A stretch of DNA of 64,000 nt from Rhodococcus sp. B7740 (GCF_000954115.1 NZ_CP010797.1:3534001-3598000), one strand, 5' to 3'. Numbered from the stretch's first letter, positions 34,558 through 43,782 are shown. Numbers and translations are program-made. Notes: generated from the sequence alone by a model not told the origin.

Positions 34558-35290
34558 AACCGCGGTCGACCTGGGTCGACTCAGGCACGATTTCACGCGA
34601 TTCATGATGAGCTACAAGTTCGGGATCGACGAGCTGATCACCAAGATCAACATCCTGAAGCAGGAATTCACCCACATTCACCGCTACAGCCCCATCGAAC
34701 ACGTCTCGTCGAGGTTGAAGACGCCCGAGAGCATCATCGACAAGGCCCAACGCAAGAAGTGCTCGCTCAATCTCGACGCGATCCGCGAGAACATCTTCGA
34801 CGTCGCAGGTGTGCGCATCACCTGCAGCTTCATCTCCGACACCTACCGCATTGCCGACATGCTCAGCAGCCAGAGCGATGTGCGCGTAGTCGAGACCAAG
34901 GACTACATCGCGAATCCGAAACCCAACGGCTACAAGAGTTTGCACCTGATCGTCGAGATTCCGGTGTTCATGTCCGACCGCGTCCAACCGGTGCTCGTCG
35001 AGCTGCAGATCCGAACCATCGCGATGGATTTCTGGGCAAGCTTGGAACACAAGATCTTCTACAAGTACCGCGGAGAAATTCCGCCCACTCTGCTGGCCGA
35101 ACTGACCGAGGCCGCCGAGAGCGCGAACAAGCTCGACGAGAAGATGGAAAGACTGCACGACGAGGTGACGGAGCTCAACGGCGATGCCGAGAACTCCATC
35201 ACCCTCGGTTCGATGCCACCGTTGGCATTGCCGCCGGAGTTGTTGCACATGCTGCTCACCGCGCAGGCCGACGCGATCGACCCGGACTGA
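34532..35290 (+). CDS. Small alarmone synthetase (RelA/SpoT domain, no hydrolase)
   Basis: A 252-residue single-domain (p)ppGpp synthetase of the YjbM/YwaC type. Motifs are YSPIEHVSSRLKTPESIIDKAQRK (about 44-70), DVAGVRITCSFISDTYRIAD (about 91-110), PKPNGYKSLHLIVEIP (about 129-144) and the substrate-binding Glu in VELQIRTIAMDFWASLEHKI (about 156-175). No HD hydrolase or TGS/ACT regulatory domains. It would make ppGpp or pGpp from GTP/GDP/GMP and ATP. ATG 34532 fits family length. Confidence 0.92.
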   Translation: MNEVMKNSETAVDLGRLRHDFTRFMMSYKFGIDELITKINILKQEFTHIHRYSPIEHVSSRLKTPESIIDKAQRKKCSLNLDAIRENIFDVAGVRITCSFISDTYRIADMLSSQSDVRVVETKDYIANPKPNGYKSLHLIVEIPVFMSDRVQPVLVELQIRTIAMDFWASLEHKIFYKYRGEIPPTLLAELTEAAESANKLDEKMERLHDEVTELNGDAENSITLGSMPPLALPPELLHMLLTAQADAIDPD

Positions 35291-35307
35291 GAACCCGTTC
35301 GAAAACT

Positions 35308-35344
35308 CGAACCCCGCTGCTCGACGGGTGAGCAGCGGGGTTCG
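35308..35344 (+). terminator. Terminator after alarmone synthetase
   Basis: Perfect 15-base inverted repeat, CGAACCCCGCTGCTC at 35308-35322 and its complement at 35330-35344, with a 7-base loop. It sits between the alarmone synthetase gene and the convergent MFS gene and can serve both. Confidence 0.8.
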
Positions 35345-35355
35345 TCCTGCGTGAC

Positions 35356-36939
35356 CTATCCGATGTGCACCGGGGTGTCGCCGACGGGCAGGTCGTCCTT
35401 CTTCGCACGGACGAGCACCAACACGACCGGGCACACCAGTGCGACGAGGATCGCGGCGGTCCCGAAGGCCCAGGCGTAACCCGAGACCTCGGCTGCGAAG
35501 GCGTGGTCGATGGTGGCCAGCACGAAGTTTCGGATCGGCTCCGGCAACGCGGCCAGTACTTCGTCGCTGGGGATCTCCTGGCTCGCGAGAGCTTCGGCAG
35601 GAACTCCGGCAGGCGGAGTCGGTGCGGGGTTCTCGGCCAGGTACGTGGACTTGGACGAGGTGTACACCGTGGTGAACACCGCCGCGCCGAGTGCGCCGCC
35701 GACCTGCAGAGTGGCGTTGATCAGCGCGGATGCGGCACCTGCGTCGTGATCGGGTACTCCGATGAGCGCGACGTTCTGCATCGGCACCATCAACAGACCG
35801 AGACCGAGGCCGAGCAGCACGACGCCCGGGAGGACGTGCGTCCAGTACGAGGTGTCGACACCGATCTGCGTGAGCAGCAGCAGGCCGATCGCGGAGACAA
35901 CGGGACCGACGGTCATCAGCGGCTTGGGCCCGATCTTCGGCACCAGCGCGGAGGCGATCGCAGCGGTGATCAGGATTCCACCGGTCATCGGCAGCGACGC
36001 CACGCCGGCGATCACCGGGCTCATCTCGAGCACGATCTGGAAGTAGAACGTGAGGTACAACGTGCCGCCGAGCAGTGCGGCACCGATGACGGCGGATCCG
36101 ATGTACGCGGCACCGCGGTCCCGATCGAGCAGCACACTGAGCGGAAGCAACGGGTTGTCCGACTTCGACTCCACCACGACGAAGGCCGCGAGAAGAGCGA
36201 GGCCGAGGGCGATGAAGGAGATGGTCGGTACCGTCGCCCAGCCGTCTTCGGCTTCGGTGAAGCCGTAGACCAGCGATGCCAGCCCGAGTGCGACGAGGAT
36301 CGCGCCCGGCAGGTCGTAGCGAGTGTCTCCGTGCGCCTTGCTTTCCTTGACCAACGGCACCGCGGCAGCGATGGCAACCACGGCGACCGGGATGTTGACG
36401 AGCAGGCACCAGCGCCAGTTCGCGTATTCGGTGAGCACTCCGCCGAGGAGCAGGCCGACGGCTGCGCCGCCACCGGCGATCGCTCCGAACACGCCGAATG
36501 CCTTGGCTCGTTCCTTGGTGTCGGTGAACGTGACCGTCAGGATGGCCAGTGCTGCCGGTGCGAGCAGTGCGGCGAAGACGCCCTGGCCGGCGCGCGCGAT
36601 GAACAGCTGCCAGCCCTCCTGGGCGAGTCCGCCGATTGCGGAGGCAACTGCGAAGCCTGCCATGCCGACGATGAACGAGCGCTTGCGTCCCCAGTAGTCG
36701 GCGATGCGTCCGCCGAGCAGCAGAAGTGCGCCGAACGACAACGCGTAGGCGGTGATGACCCAGGCGCGGCTGCTGTCGCTGATACCCAGGTCCAGCTGAG
36801 CCTGCGGCAGCGCGATGTTGACGATGGTGCCGTCCAGCACGATCGTGAGCTGAGTGATGGCGACGATGCAGAGCACCAGCCATCGGCGCTCGTAGTTCGG
36901 GTTGAGATCCGGCGATTCTCGCTCGGAGAGCTGCGACAT
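35356..36939 (-). CDS. MFS drug exporter, DHA2 (EmrB/QacA) family
   Basis: A 527-residue transporter with 14 predicted helices. Motif C-like and motif A elements are visible: LDGTIVNIALPQAQLDL in helix 1 (Asp near 36), GGRIADYWGRKR (loop 2-3) and GFAVASAIGGLA. An extracytoplasmic loop of about 60 residues before the last helix (Pro-rich, PAPTPPAGVP) is common in this family. It exports hydrophobic or cationic drugs by proton antiport. A divergent TetR gene with a palindromic operator probably represses it. Confidence 0.92.
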   Translation of the reverse strand: MSQLSERESPDLNPNYERRWLVLCIVAITQLTIVLDGTIVNIALPQAQLDLGISDSSRAWVITAYALSFGALLLLGGRIADYWGRKRSFIVGMAGFAVASAIGGLAQEGWQLFIARAGQGVFAALLAPAALAILTVTFTDTKERAKAFGVFGAIAGGGAAVGLLLGGVLTEYANWRWCLLVNIPVAVVAIAAAVPLVKESKAHGDTRYDLPGAILVALGLASLVYGFTEAEDGWATVPTISFIALGLALLAAFVVVESKSDNPLLPLSVLLDRDRGAAYIGSAVIGAALLGGTLYLTFYFQIVLEMSPVIAGVASLPMTGGILITAAIASALVPKIGPKPLMTVGPVVSAIGLLLLTQIGVDTSYWTHVLPGVVLLGLGLGLLMVPMQNVALIGVPDHDAGAASALINATLQVGGALGAAVFTTVYTSSKSTYLAENPAPTPPAGVPAEALASQEIPSDEVLAALPEPIRNFVLATIDHAFAAEVSGYAWAFGTAAILVALVCPVVLVLVRAKKDDLPVGDTPVHIG

Positions 36940-37022
36940 GTTTCTACCCCACTCGTACTCGTCGATTCTCGGGCACGAAAATGTCCCGATCGAAAGGTAG
37001 GCGATGCCGTCCGAGGTGTCAA

Positions 37023-37036
37023 ACGAACTAGTTGGT
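37023..37036. promoter_or_regulatory. Probable TetR operator for the MFS exporter
   Basis: AC-G-AACTAGTT-G-GT: the central 8 bases are a perfect palindrome and the outer AC/GT also pair. It lies 20 bases before the TetR ATG in the divergent region. Confidence 0.5.
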
Positions 37037-37055
37037 AGGCGGTATCGTGGCCGTC

Positions 37056-37622
37056 ATGAAGCCTGACGCCAGCGCAACCCGCGCCCGCATCGTCGCCGCC
37101 GCTCGCGCAGAATTCTCCGAGCACGGACTGGCCGGAGCACGAGTGGATCGCATCGCCGTCTCCGCCAAGGCCAGCAAGGAACGCCTGTACGCCTACTTCG
37201 GCGACAAGCAAGCACTGTTCCGAGCCGTGATGGAGGACGGATTCACCCGATTTCTCGAATCGGTTCCGTTCACCGCCGACGATCTGGGGCGATACGCCGC
37301 CCGCGAGTATCTGCACTTCGCCGCGCACCCCGAGGAACACCGATTGCTGCTGTGGACGCAACTTCAGGGCGGCAAGGGCGCGGCAGGCGTGGAGAAGGTC
37401 CGATCGGTATTCGCCGAGCGACGAACGGCTGTGGCCGCGGTACAGAAGAAGGGAACGATCTCGGACGCGTTCACCGTCGACGACCTGTTCACCATGATCT
37501 TCGGCATCACCTCGTCGTGGATGACCGCGCCAGGCAACGACTGCGGAGCCGTCGACGACACCGAACACCAGCGTCGGGCGTCGATCATCGAGGGCGCAGT
37601 ACGACGACTCTGCGCTCCGTAG
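37056..37622 (+). CDS. TetR/AcrR family regulator of MFS exporter
   Basis: A 188-residue regulator. The helix-turn-helix is IVAAARAEFSEHGLAGARVDRIAVSAKASKERLYAYFGDKQALFRAVM (about 10-57); the C-terminal domain matches TetR_C groups linked to efflux pumps. The start at 37056 (MKPDASATRARI) avoids the operator. Divergent placement from the exporter across 116 bases is the classical repressor-pump arrangement. Confidence 0.87.
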   Translation: MKPDASATRARIVAAARAEFSEHGLAGARVDRIAVSAKASKERLYAYFGDKQALFRAVMEDGFTRFLESVPFTADDLGRYAAREYLHFAAHPEEHRLLLWTQLQGGKGAAGVEKVRSVFAERRTAVAAVQKKGTISDAFTVDDLFTMIFGITSSWMTAPGNDCGAVDDTEHQRRASIIEGAVRRLCAP

Positions 37623-37689
37623 CGTTGTCTATCGTTCTCTAGCTTTGGGTCGAGAGTGACGAATAGTGGGCTAGCGGGGCCGGTTTTCC

Positions 37690-37716
37690 CGCGCGCGCGT
37701 TTGTCAGACGCGCGCG
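37690..37716. terminator. CG-repeat hairpin between convergent genes
   Basis: CGCGCGCGT (37692-37700) and ACGCGCGCG (37708-37716) around TTGTCAG form a perfect 9-base stem of alternating CG. It lies in the 158-base gap after the TetR gene. Alternating CG of this length is also a potential Z-DNA segment. No T run follows. Confidence 0.4.
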
Positions 37717-37780
37717 ATTTCGACACCGATCCTGTGGCAATTCCGAACGCGTCCGACGATTCCGCGCGCGTCTGCCGAGT

Positions 37781-38752
37781 TCACCACCCCGCCAGAATTG
37801 CCGCCTCACGCTCGGCCGAGAGTCCGACGGGCGGCCGATCGTCCCTCATCGGCGTCCGCCCGTTCAGCGACTGCAACCACATCCACGTGTCGGCGATGGT
37901 CTCCTGAATCGGACGAGTCCGGAGCCCCGCAGCGAATGCCTTCGAGACATCGGATGCATGCAACGAATCGTGATCGACCCCCGGCGGAATCCAGATCGGG
38001 AGCTCCGTCCACGGCCGCACGCCTGCAGCGCTGAGTACGTCCGGCTCCACCCAGCACAGCCGAGCATCGGAGCGGGTGGCTTGGATGCAGGCCTGCAGAA
38101 CGTCGTCGATCGTGGCATGACCTGGCCGGCTCACCACGTCGTACGCGCCCCCGAGACCCCGGGCCGCTGCATCCAGACTCCAGGCAACGAGATCGCGGGC
38201 ATCGACATATTGCAGTGCCAGGTCGGCGGGACCGGGCGCGAGCACATCCCCTGCTCGCTCGATTCGGTTCAGCCACCAGGGAAGTCGGCCGATATTTTCG
38301 TAGGGTCCCAGGATCAGCCCGGCGCGGACCAGCAGCGCTCGAGCGCCGAACGCTGCAGCAGCGGCCCGCTCACCGCCGAGTTTGCATCGCGCATAGTCCT
38401 CGCCAGGCCCCTGGACCGTCGGCCAGGTCTCGTTCGCTCCTGCCTCGGGCGCGTCGTACACGGATCGGCTCGAGACGTAGATGTAGCTATCGACTCGACC
38501 GACGAGCGTCGCCGATGACCGCTCGACGGCGCTCGGCTCCCATGACCAGGTGTCGAACACCATGTCCCAGTTACCTTCTCGAATCGCATTCAGCCCACCG
38601 GTCGCGCGTCTGTCTCCACGGAGTTGGTTGACCCGGGGATCCGACGGGGTCGTGCCGCGATTGAGTACCGTGACGTTCCACTGCAGATCGAGAGCATGTT
38701 CGACGGCAGTTCGCCCCACGAACTCACTGCCGCCGAGGACCAATAGCTTCAT
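37781..38752 (-). CDS. NAD-dependent epimerase/dehydratase family protein
   Basis: A 323-residue extended SDR. It has the N-terminal nucleotide motif LVLGGSEFVGRTAVEHAL (Gly-rich, about 4-20), YVSSRSVYD at the active-site strand, and DYARCKLGGERAAA, where the catalytic Tyr/Lys pair (YxxxK) is present near 135. It lacks features of a specific sugar-nucleotide epimerase; it resembles the mRNA-binding/chloroplast CSP41-like atypical group (GGSEFVGR start). Product unknown. Confidence 0.8.
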   Translation of the reverse strand: MKLLVLGGSEFVGRTAVEHALDLQWNVTVLNRGTTPSDPRVNQLRGDRRATGGLNAIREGNWDMVFDTWSWEPSAVERSSATLVGRVDSYIYVSSRSVYDAPEAGANETWPTVQGPGEDYARCKLGGERAAAAAFGARALLVRAGLILGPYENIGRLPWWLNRIERAGDVLAPGPADLALQYVDARDLVAWSLDAAARGLGGAYDVVSRPGHATIDDVLQACIQATRSDARLCWVEPDVLSAAGVRPWTELPIWIPPGVDHDSLHASDVSKAFAAGLRTRPIQETIADTWMWLQSLNGRTPMRDDRPPVGLSAEREAAILAGW

Positions 38753-38833
38753 GTACCCAGTGTGCCGGTCATCCGGTCCGCGCTGCCGTCGACCAGCCTG
38801 ATGGGATCGCTGCTGACAGCAGAGCAGCTCCAG

Positions 38834-40153
38834 CTACACAGGAAGCGTGCTGTGGCCGGTCTCCTTGATGGTCAGCACCGTCGCAACACCGATGGCGCAC
38901 ACGCCCATCACCCAGTACGCCGGTGACATGGCATTGCCGGTCGATTCGACCAACTGTGCGGCGACGTACGGCGCAGTTCCGCCTGCGGCGATCGTTCCGA
39001 TGTTGAAGCCCAACGACACTCCGGTGTAGCGAACCGATCGCGGGAACAGTTCGGTGAACAGCGGGAACGCCGGAACCTGTACGACGCCGTTGAGCACCAT
39101 GTAGACGAAGTAGACGACGCCGACGATCAGAATGCTCGACGTGGCACCGAGAATCATGAAGACCGGTAGCGCGATGATCACGTAGGCCACATAGCCGAAC
39201 AGCAGTACCGGTTTGCGGCCGAATCTGTCCGTCAGCATCCCACTCAACGGAAAAGTGGCGCAGGCCAACGCAATTGCCACCGCCGACGTCCAGTACACCA
39301 AGTCCTTCGAGAACCCGAGGTCGTTGATCAGGTACACGCTGAAGTAGGTCAGTCCGATGTATCCGGATCCGTTCATCGCGATCGCGATGCCGACGACGCG
39401 GAGCACCGACCACGGTTGCTTCCTCACCACGTCACTCAACGGGCTCTTGGCTACCTCGTTCTTGGCTGCCATTTCCTCGAACTCCGGGCTGTCCTCCAGC
39501 TTCAGCCGGACACGGAGACACACGAACGCCAGGGGCAGAGCAAGCAGGAACGGGATGCGCCATCCCCAGGACGACATTTGTTCGTCGGTCGTGATCAGAG
39601 CGACGACCCCGACGACGGCGGCAGCGACGGCGAAGCCGAGTGTCGATCCCACCGGTGTGAACGAACCGAAGAATCCACGACGGTTCGGCGGTGCCGATTC
39701 GGCGATGTAGGTTGCGGCACCGCCGATCTCACCGCCCGCCGAGAATCCCTGGGCGAGCCGGACGATGACCAGCAGAACCGGGGCCAGCACGCCGACGCTC
39801 GAGTGCGTCGGCAGCAGGCCGAGAATGCCGCAGGCGACACCCATGCACACCACGGTGATGACGAGGGCGTGCCGACGACCCTTACGGTCTCCGAGTCTTC
39901 CGAAGAAGATTCCGCCGAGCGGACGGGCGACGTAGGCGACGCCGAAGACCGCCAAGGTCGCCAGTATCGATACGCCGGGGCTGGTGGATGGGAAGAACAG
40001 CGGTGCGATGACGACGGCGAGGAAGCCGTAGACCGCGAAGTCGTAATACTCGATGAGCGTGCCGACACCTCCGGCCAGCGCAGCTCGGCGCGCGGTCGTG
40101 GTGTCCGCCTTGGGCGGTGCGACTCCTGCGCGGGAGTGTTCGGTGTTCGTCAT
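38834..40153 (-). CDS. MFS metabolite:H+ symporter (MHS family)
   Basis: A 439-residue 12-helix transporter. Typical MHS motifs are GVGTLIEYYDFAVYGFLA (helix 1), ARPLGGIFFGRLGDRKGRR (loop 2-3), LAQGFSAGGEIGGAATYIAE (helix 5) and GWRIPFLLALPLAFV. The family imports organic acids such as citrate, ketoglutarate, shikimate or dicarboxylates with protons. It is the last gene of the IclR-linked operon, overlapping the LeuD-like gene (ATGA), so it probably brings in the operon's substrate. Confidence 0.9.
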   Translation of the reverse strand: MTNTEHSRAGVAPPKADTTTARRAALAGGVGTLIEYYDFAVYGFLAVVIAPLFFPSTSPGVSILATLAVFGVAYVARPLGGIFFGRLGDRKGRRHALVITVVCMGVACGILGLLPTHSSVGVLAPVLLVIVRLAQGFSAGGEIGGAATYIAESAPPNRRGFFGSFTPVGSTLGFAVAAAVVGVVALITTDEQMSSWGWRIPFLLALPLAFVCLRVRLKLEDSPEFEEMAAKNEVAKSPLSDVVRKQPWSVLRVVGIAIAMNGSGYIGLTYFSVYLINDLGFSKDLVYWTSAVAIALACATFPLSGMLTDRFGRKPVLLFGYVAYVIIALPVFMILGATSSILIVGVVYFVYMVLNGVVQVPAFPLFTELFPRSVRYTGVSLGFNIGTIAAGGTAPYVAAQLVESTGNAMSPAYWVMGVCAIGVATVLTIKETGHSTLPV

Positions 40154-40698
40154 CGCGCTGATCCTTCTGTGAGTGGTTGCTTGCTTCGGTGTTCGGAGAG
40201 AAGCAGTTCGTACGACCCTCCTGCTTCGATGACGGCGACCGTGCGGGCATTCGGTGGATGACCGGTGATCGTGGTGCCGTCCGCCTTCGACACCTCGGCC
40301 CGACGCCAGTCGAGTCCGACTACGTCACCGACGGCCACCGCGTCCGATATTCCGGGGACGGTGATCAGGGGCATACCGTTGAAGGTCTCGCCGCGCCAGA
40401 ATCCGGGCGAGAACGATTCCGCCACAACGGCACTGATGCCCAGGTTGCGCAACGCCACCATCGGCGGATAGTGCGGATGTCCGTAGCCGAAGTTCCGCCC
40501 ACCGACGATGATGTCTCCGGGGCGAACTCGATCGACGAAATCCGGGTCGTACGCCGCCATGCAGACCGATCTGAGGTGATCGGGGTCGTAGGACTTGATG
40601 TTCGCGACACCCACCACCAGATCGATGTCGAAGTCGTCGCCGAATATCCACGCGACTGCGCCGTCGATGACGTCGGGCGGGGGCGGGTATGCGCTCAT
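40150..40698 (-). CDS. LeuD-like (aconitase swivel domain) hydratase small subunit
   Basis: A 182-residue small subunit of a two-subunit hydro-lyase. It has the short archaeal-type LeuD layout: VAWIFGDDFDIDLVVG, the substrate-recognition loop IIVGGRNFGYGHPHYPPMVAL (where the GGxNFGxGSSREHAP loop of LeuD/aconitase normally lies, here with HPHYPP replacing SSREHAP) and SPGFWRGETFNGMPLI. The altered loop means the substrate is probably not 3-isopropylmalate. Overlaps both neighbours by 4 bases. Confidence 0.82.
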   Translation of the reverse strand: MSAYPPPPDVIDGAVAWIFGDDFDIDLVVGVANIKSYDPDHLRSVCMAAYDPDFVDRVRPGDIIVGGRNFGYGHPHYPPMVALRNLGISAVVAESFSPGFWRGETFNGMPLITVPGISDAVAVGDVVGLDWRRAEVSKADGTTITGHPPNARTVAVIEAGGSYELLLSEHRSKQPLTEGSAR

Positions 40699-41960
40699 GA
40701 CCCCACCTGCGCGATCGTCCCGGCCAGGGCGCTGGCCGCGACGGTGAAGGGTGAACCCATGTAGATGTTGGCGTCGGAGCTACCCATTCGTCCGGAAATG
40801 TTCAGCACCCCGGTGGAAATGCAGTTCTCGCCTGCCGCGAGGGGCTTCTGGTATCCGAAGCAGAAGTCGCAGCTCGACACCGCGATATGCGCGCCCGCCG
40901 AACGCAGGATGTCCAGCAGCCCTTCGCTTTCGGCTTGATCGTGCACCTTCTGCGAGGTCGGCACCACGTTCAACTCGACCCCGGGTGCGACCGTCCGCCC
41001 GTCGAGCACCAGAGCCGCCGCGCGCAAGTCTTCGATGCGGCCGCTGGCACAGGACCCGATGAACGCCTTCGTGATCGGTATTCCGGCCAGATCGGCGGCG
41101 GTATGCGTGTTGGCGGCACGGGCCGAGCCGGGCTGCACCACCTGCGGAACGATGGTGGACAGGTCGATGGTGTGGCGGGCCGCGTAGGTGGCGCCCTCGT
41201 CGGGGAGCACGGGGCTGAACGCGTGCCGGGCGACGTCGTGGGCGTAGGCGAGCGACAGCTCGTCGGGTTCGAAGATCGCCGAGACCGCTCCGGTGAACAT
41301 CGCCATCCCGCACAGTCCCTGGCGGTGGTCGATCTTCATCGACCGCGCTCCGGGACCACCGAACTCCATGACCTGGTGGGCGCACCCGTCCGCACCGACC
41401 AGGTCGATGATCGTGTGGACGAGATCGCGACTGTCGACGCCGGGGCCGAACTCACCCATGAGGTCGAACCGGGTGGTGGCCGGGATGTCGACGTACAGCT
41501 GTCCTGTCACCCATGCCTCGATCAGATCGCGCCGGATGCCCCAACCGAGTGCGCCGAACGCACCGATTCCGCTGATGTGCCCGTCGAAGTGGACGAGAAA
41601 GTCTCCTGGCGTTGCGAGTCCGAGTTCGGCGGTGAGTTGATGACCGATGCCGCGACCCTCGTGCAGTTCGATGCCGTAGAACTCGCACCAATCTCGCGTG
41701 ATCTGATGCACCTCTTGTTCTTTGGCGTTCTTCTTGGTGAGCATGTGGTCGATGAAGACGACGTAGCGCGCCGGGTCGTCGAGTTCGGTGATGCCGAAGT
41801 CCTCGCGCATCTGCCGGAACATCACGTCGGTGTAGCCCGGGAAGTCGTAGGCGATCATCCGTGCGGGTCGCACGGCATGATTCTCTCCGGCGTGCACCAC
41901 ATCGGCATCACAGGTTCGGCCGAGGATCTTCTCGACCATCGTCAGTGCGTCGGAACTCAT
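40695..41960 (-). CDS. LeuC-like (aconitase family) hydratase large subunit
   Basis: A 421-residue large subunit of the LeuC2/homoaconitase/dimethylmaleate hydratase group. The [4Fe-4S] ligands are Cys in FIGSCASGRIEDL and the CxxC of SSCDFCFGYQ; VFIDHMLTKK and GIGHQLTAE carry the active-site His residues. It pairs with the LeuD-like subunit to add or remove water on an unsaturated di- or tricarboxylate. ATG 41960 has AAGGTG at correct distance; a GTG at 41969 overlapping the upstream stop is an alternative. Confidence 0.85.
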   Translation of the reverse strand: MSSDALTMVEKILGRTCDADVVHAGENHAVRPARMIAYDFPGYTDVMFRQMREDFGITELDDPARYVVFIDHMLTKKNAKEQEVHQITRDWCEFYGIELHEGRGIGHQLTAELGLATPGDFLVHFDGHISGIGAFGALGWGIRRDLIEAWVTGQLYVDIPATTRFDLMGEFGPGVDSRDLVHTIIDLVGADGCAHQVMEFGGPGARSMKIDHRQGLCGMAMFTGAVSAIFEPDELSLAYAHDVARHAFSPVLPDEGATYAARHTIDLSTIVPQVVQPGSARAANTHTAADLAGIPITKAFIGSCASGRIEDLRAAALVLDGRTVAPGVELNVVPTSQKVHDQAESEGLLDILRSAGAHIAVSSCDFCFGYQKPLAAGENCISTGVLNISGRMGSSDANIYMGSPFTVAASALAGTIAQVGS

Positions 41961-41965
41961 ACCGA

Positions 41966-42841
41966 TCACACCTTCGAGTCGGTGGGAAGGTACTTGCGTT
42001 GCGCTGCTTCGACTTCCGGAAAACCGATGAGATCGACGAACTCGTGGTGCTGCAGCGCGTCGGCACTCACCTCCGCCGGGGCTTCTCCGCCTGCGAGTCG
42101 GCGCAGAGCCTCACGAGCAGCTCCGGTGGCAGCCATCAGCACCTGGGTCGGCAGTAGAGCGAGTCGAACGCCGATCTGCTGCAACACCTCCGGGGTGAAC
42201 TCGCGCTCGGTCCACGTAGACGCGGTCAATGTCGCCATCAGTGGGACACCGACGGCGTCGTGACAGCGAGCCCACTCGTCGGCGGTCTCGAAGGTCTTCG
42301 TGACCGGCATGATCATGTCGGCACCGGCGTCGACGTATGCAGTCGCGCGTCGGATCGCGTCGTCGCCACGCGCATCGGTGCGGGCAATCATCAGGACGTG
42401 GTCCGGCAGCGAATCCCGCACTGCCCTGACCTTTCCCGACGCTTCCTCGATGCTGATGAGGTCCACGGGCTCGCCCACGCAGATGGGGCACTTCTTGGGC
42501 GAGAGCTGATCTTCCATGAAGACGCCCTGCACACCTGCGACGGCGAATCGACCTGCGGTCCGCGCCGCGTTGACGGCGTTTCCATAGCCGGTATCGATAT
42601 CCGCGACCAACGGTAGTGACGACGCCTCGCCGATGGTGCGCACCGCCTGGAGGTTCTCGGTCATCGTGTACAGCTCGGCGTCGGGGAGTCCGAGTGCGGC
42701 CGACACGGCGAAGCCGGAGGCACACAGGGCCGAGAACCCGGCCTGTTCGGCCAGCTTTGCCGTCAGTCCGTCCCATACGCCCGGGGCGTACACCAGGCCC
42801 TGTTCGGTCAGATCTCTGAGTGTCGCGGTCATGAGCACCAT
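41966..42841 (-). CDS. Isocitrate lyase/PEP mutase family C-C lyase
   Basis: A 291-residue TIM barrel. The Mg-binding loop is VADIDTGYGNAVNAARTAG (about 79-97), EDQLSPKKCPICVG carries the catalytic KKC (near 119), and the helix-swapping C-terminal region follows. Relatives include methylisocitrate lyase, 2,3-dimethylmalate lyase and oxaloacetate hydrolase. The sequence after KKC (PIC instead of GH) is unusual and may mark a different substrate. Probable role: cleave the hydrated acid to pyruvate or glyoxylate plus a smaller acid. ATG 42832 is an alternative start. Confidence 0.85.
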   Translation of the reverse strand: MVLMTATLRDLTEQGLVYAPGVWDGLTAKLAEQAGFSALCASGFAVSAALGLPDAELYTMTENLQAVRTIGEASSLPLVADIDTGYGNAVNAARTAGRFAVAGVQGVFMEDQLSPKKCPICVGEPVDLISIEEASGKVRAVRDSLPDHVLMIARTDARGDDAIRRATAYVDAGADMIMPVTKTFETADEWARCHDAVGVPLMATLTASTWTEREFTPEVLQQIGVRLALLPTQVLMAATGAAREALRRLAGGEAPAEVSADALQHHEFVDLIGFPEVEAAQRKYLPTDSKV

Positions 42842-42854
42842 CCATTTCGTAATG

Positions 42855-42868
42855 CGGAACGTATTCCG
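42855..42868. promoter_or_regulatory. Probable IclR operator
   Basis: CGGAA-CGTA-TTCCG, a perfect 14-base palindrome lying 13 bases upstream of the lyase start and 107 bases before the divergent IclR gene. IclR-family sites commonly carry GGAA/TTCC half-sites. Confidence 0.55.
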
Positions 42869-42975
42869 AATTTAGAGTGGCTCGGATCACAAGTCAACAC
42901 CGGTCGGTGCACTCACCGGTTCCGATTGCTTCGTAGGATGGCGTCGACGCTTCAGCCGACCGGAAGGAACAACAC

Positions 42976-43782
42976 GTGGACGTTCCCACCGAGTCCGATA
43001 CCCACGCCGGCCGCGACATCGTCGGCGCCGTCGTCAAAGCCTGCACATTGCTCGATCACTTCGATACGACGCATCCGGTGTGGACGCTCAACGACCTGAC
43101 GACTGCAAGTCGAATGAACAAGACGACCGTGCACAGACTGATGACCACGCTGATCCATGCCGGTTGGGTGGATCGAACGGCCGAAGGCTCGTATCGAATC
43201 GCCATGCCCGTGTTCGAGATCGGGTCGTCGGCACTGACCCAACTCGACATCCGCGGTGCGGCGCAACCATACCTGTCGGAGATTGCCGAAAAGTTCGGCG
43301 ACACTGCATATCTCATGGTCCCAGCGGACGAGGGAGCCGTCTGCATCGATCGCCACGAAGGAAGCAATCCCCTGGTGGTTGCGGGCATTTCGATCGGTTC
43401 GGTACTGCCGTATCACGCCACTGCAGGCCCGATGGCCATGCTGGCGTTCTCCGCCCGGATACGCGACCGGTGGCTCGCCGATGACCTACCTGCGTTCACG
43501 GATCGAACACCGACCGCGCCGGAAGAGTTGCTCACCCGTCTCGAACAGATCCGATCTCAGGGGTACGCACTGAGCAACTCGGATTACCTCACCGGTGTCG
43601 CGGCCGTCGGAGCACCGATCCTCGGACGAGACGGTGCGGTCGTTGCATCGATCAGCGTGGGCGGCCGAGCGGAGACCTTCGAGGGCGATGCCCTGCGAGA
43701 GAAGGTGGCGACGGTTCTGGCCTCCACACAGAGCTTGTCCCGTGTGGCAGAAGCGCTACCTGCGCCAGGACGAGAACATTGA
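42976..43782 (+). CDS. IclR family regulator
   Basis: A 268-residue regulator. The winged helix is ACTLLDHFDTTHPVWTLNDLTTASRMNKTTVHRLMTTLIHAGWVDR (about 22-68); the effector domain contains LDIRGAAQPYLSEIAEKFGDTAYLMV and the late pocket region GVAAVGAPILGRDGAVVASISVGG. The GTG start at 42976 follows GGAAGG. Divergence from the lyase-hydratase-symporter operon, with a palindrome between them, makes it the likely local regulator responding to the pathway acid. Confidence 0.9.
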   Translation: MDVPTESDTHAGRDIVGAVVKACTLLDHFDTTHPVWTLNDLTTASRMNKTTVHRLMTTLIHAGWVDRTAEGSYRIAMPVFEIGSSALTQLDIRGAAQPYLSEIAEKFGDTAYLMVPADEGAVCIDRHEGSNPLVVAGISIGSVLPYHATAGPMAMLAFSARIRDRWLADDLPAFTDRTPTAPEELLTRLEQIRSQGYALSNSDYLTGVAAVGAPILGRDGAVVASISVGGRAETFEGDALREKVATVLASTQSLSRVAEALPAPGREH

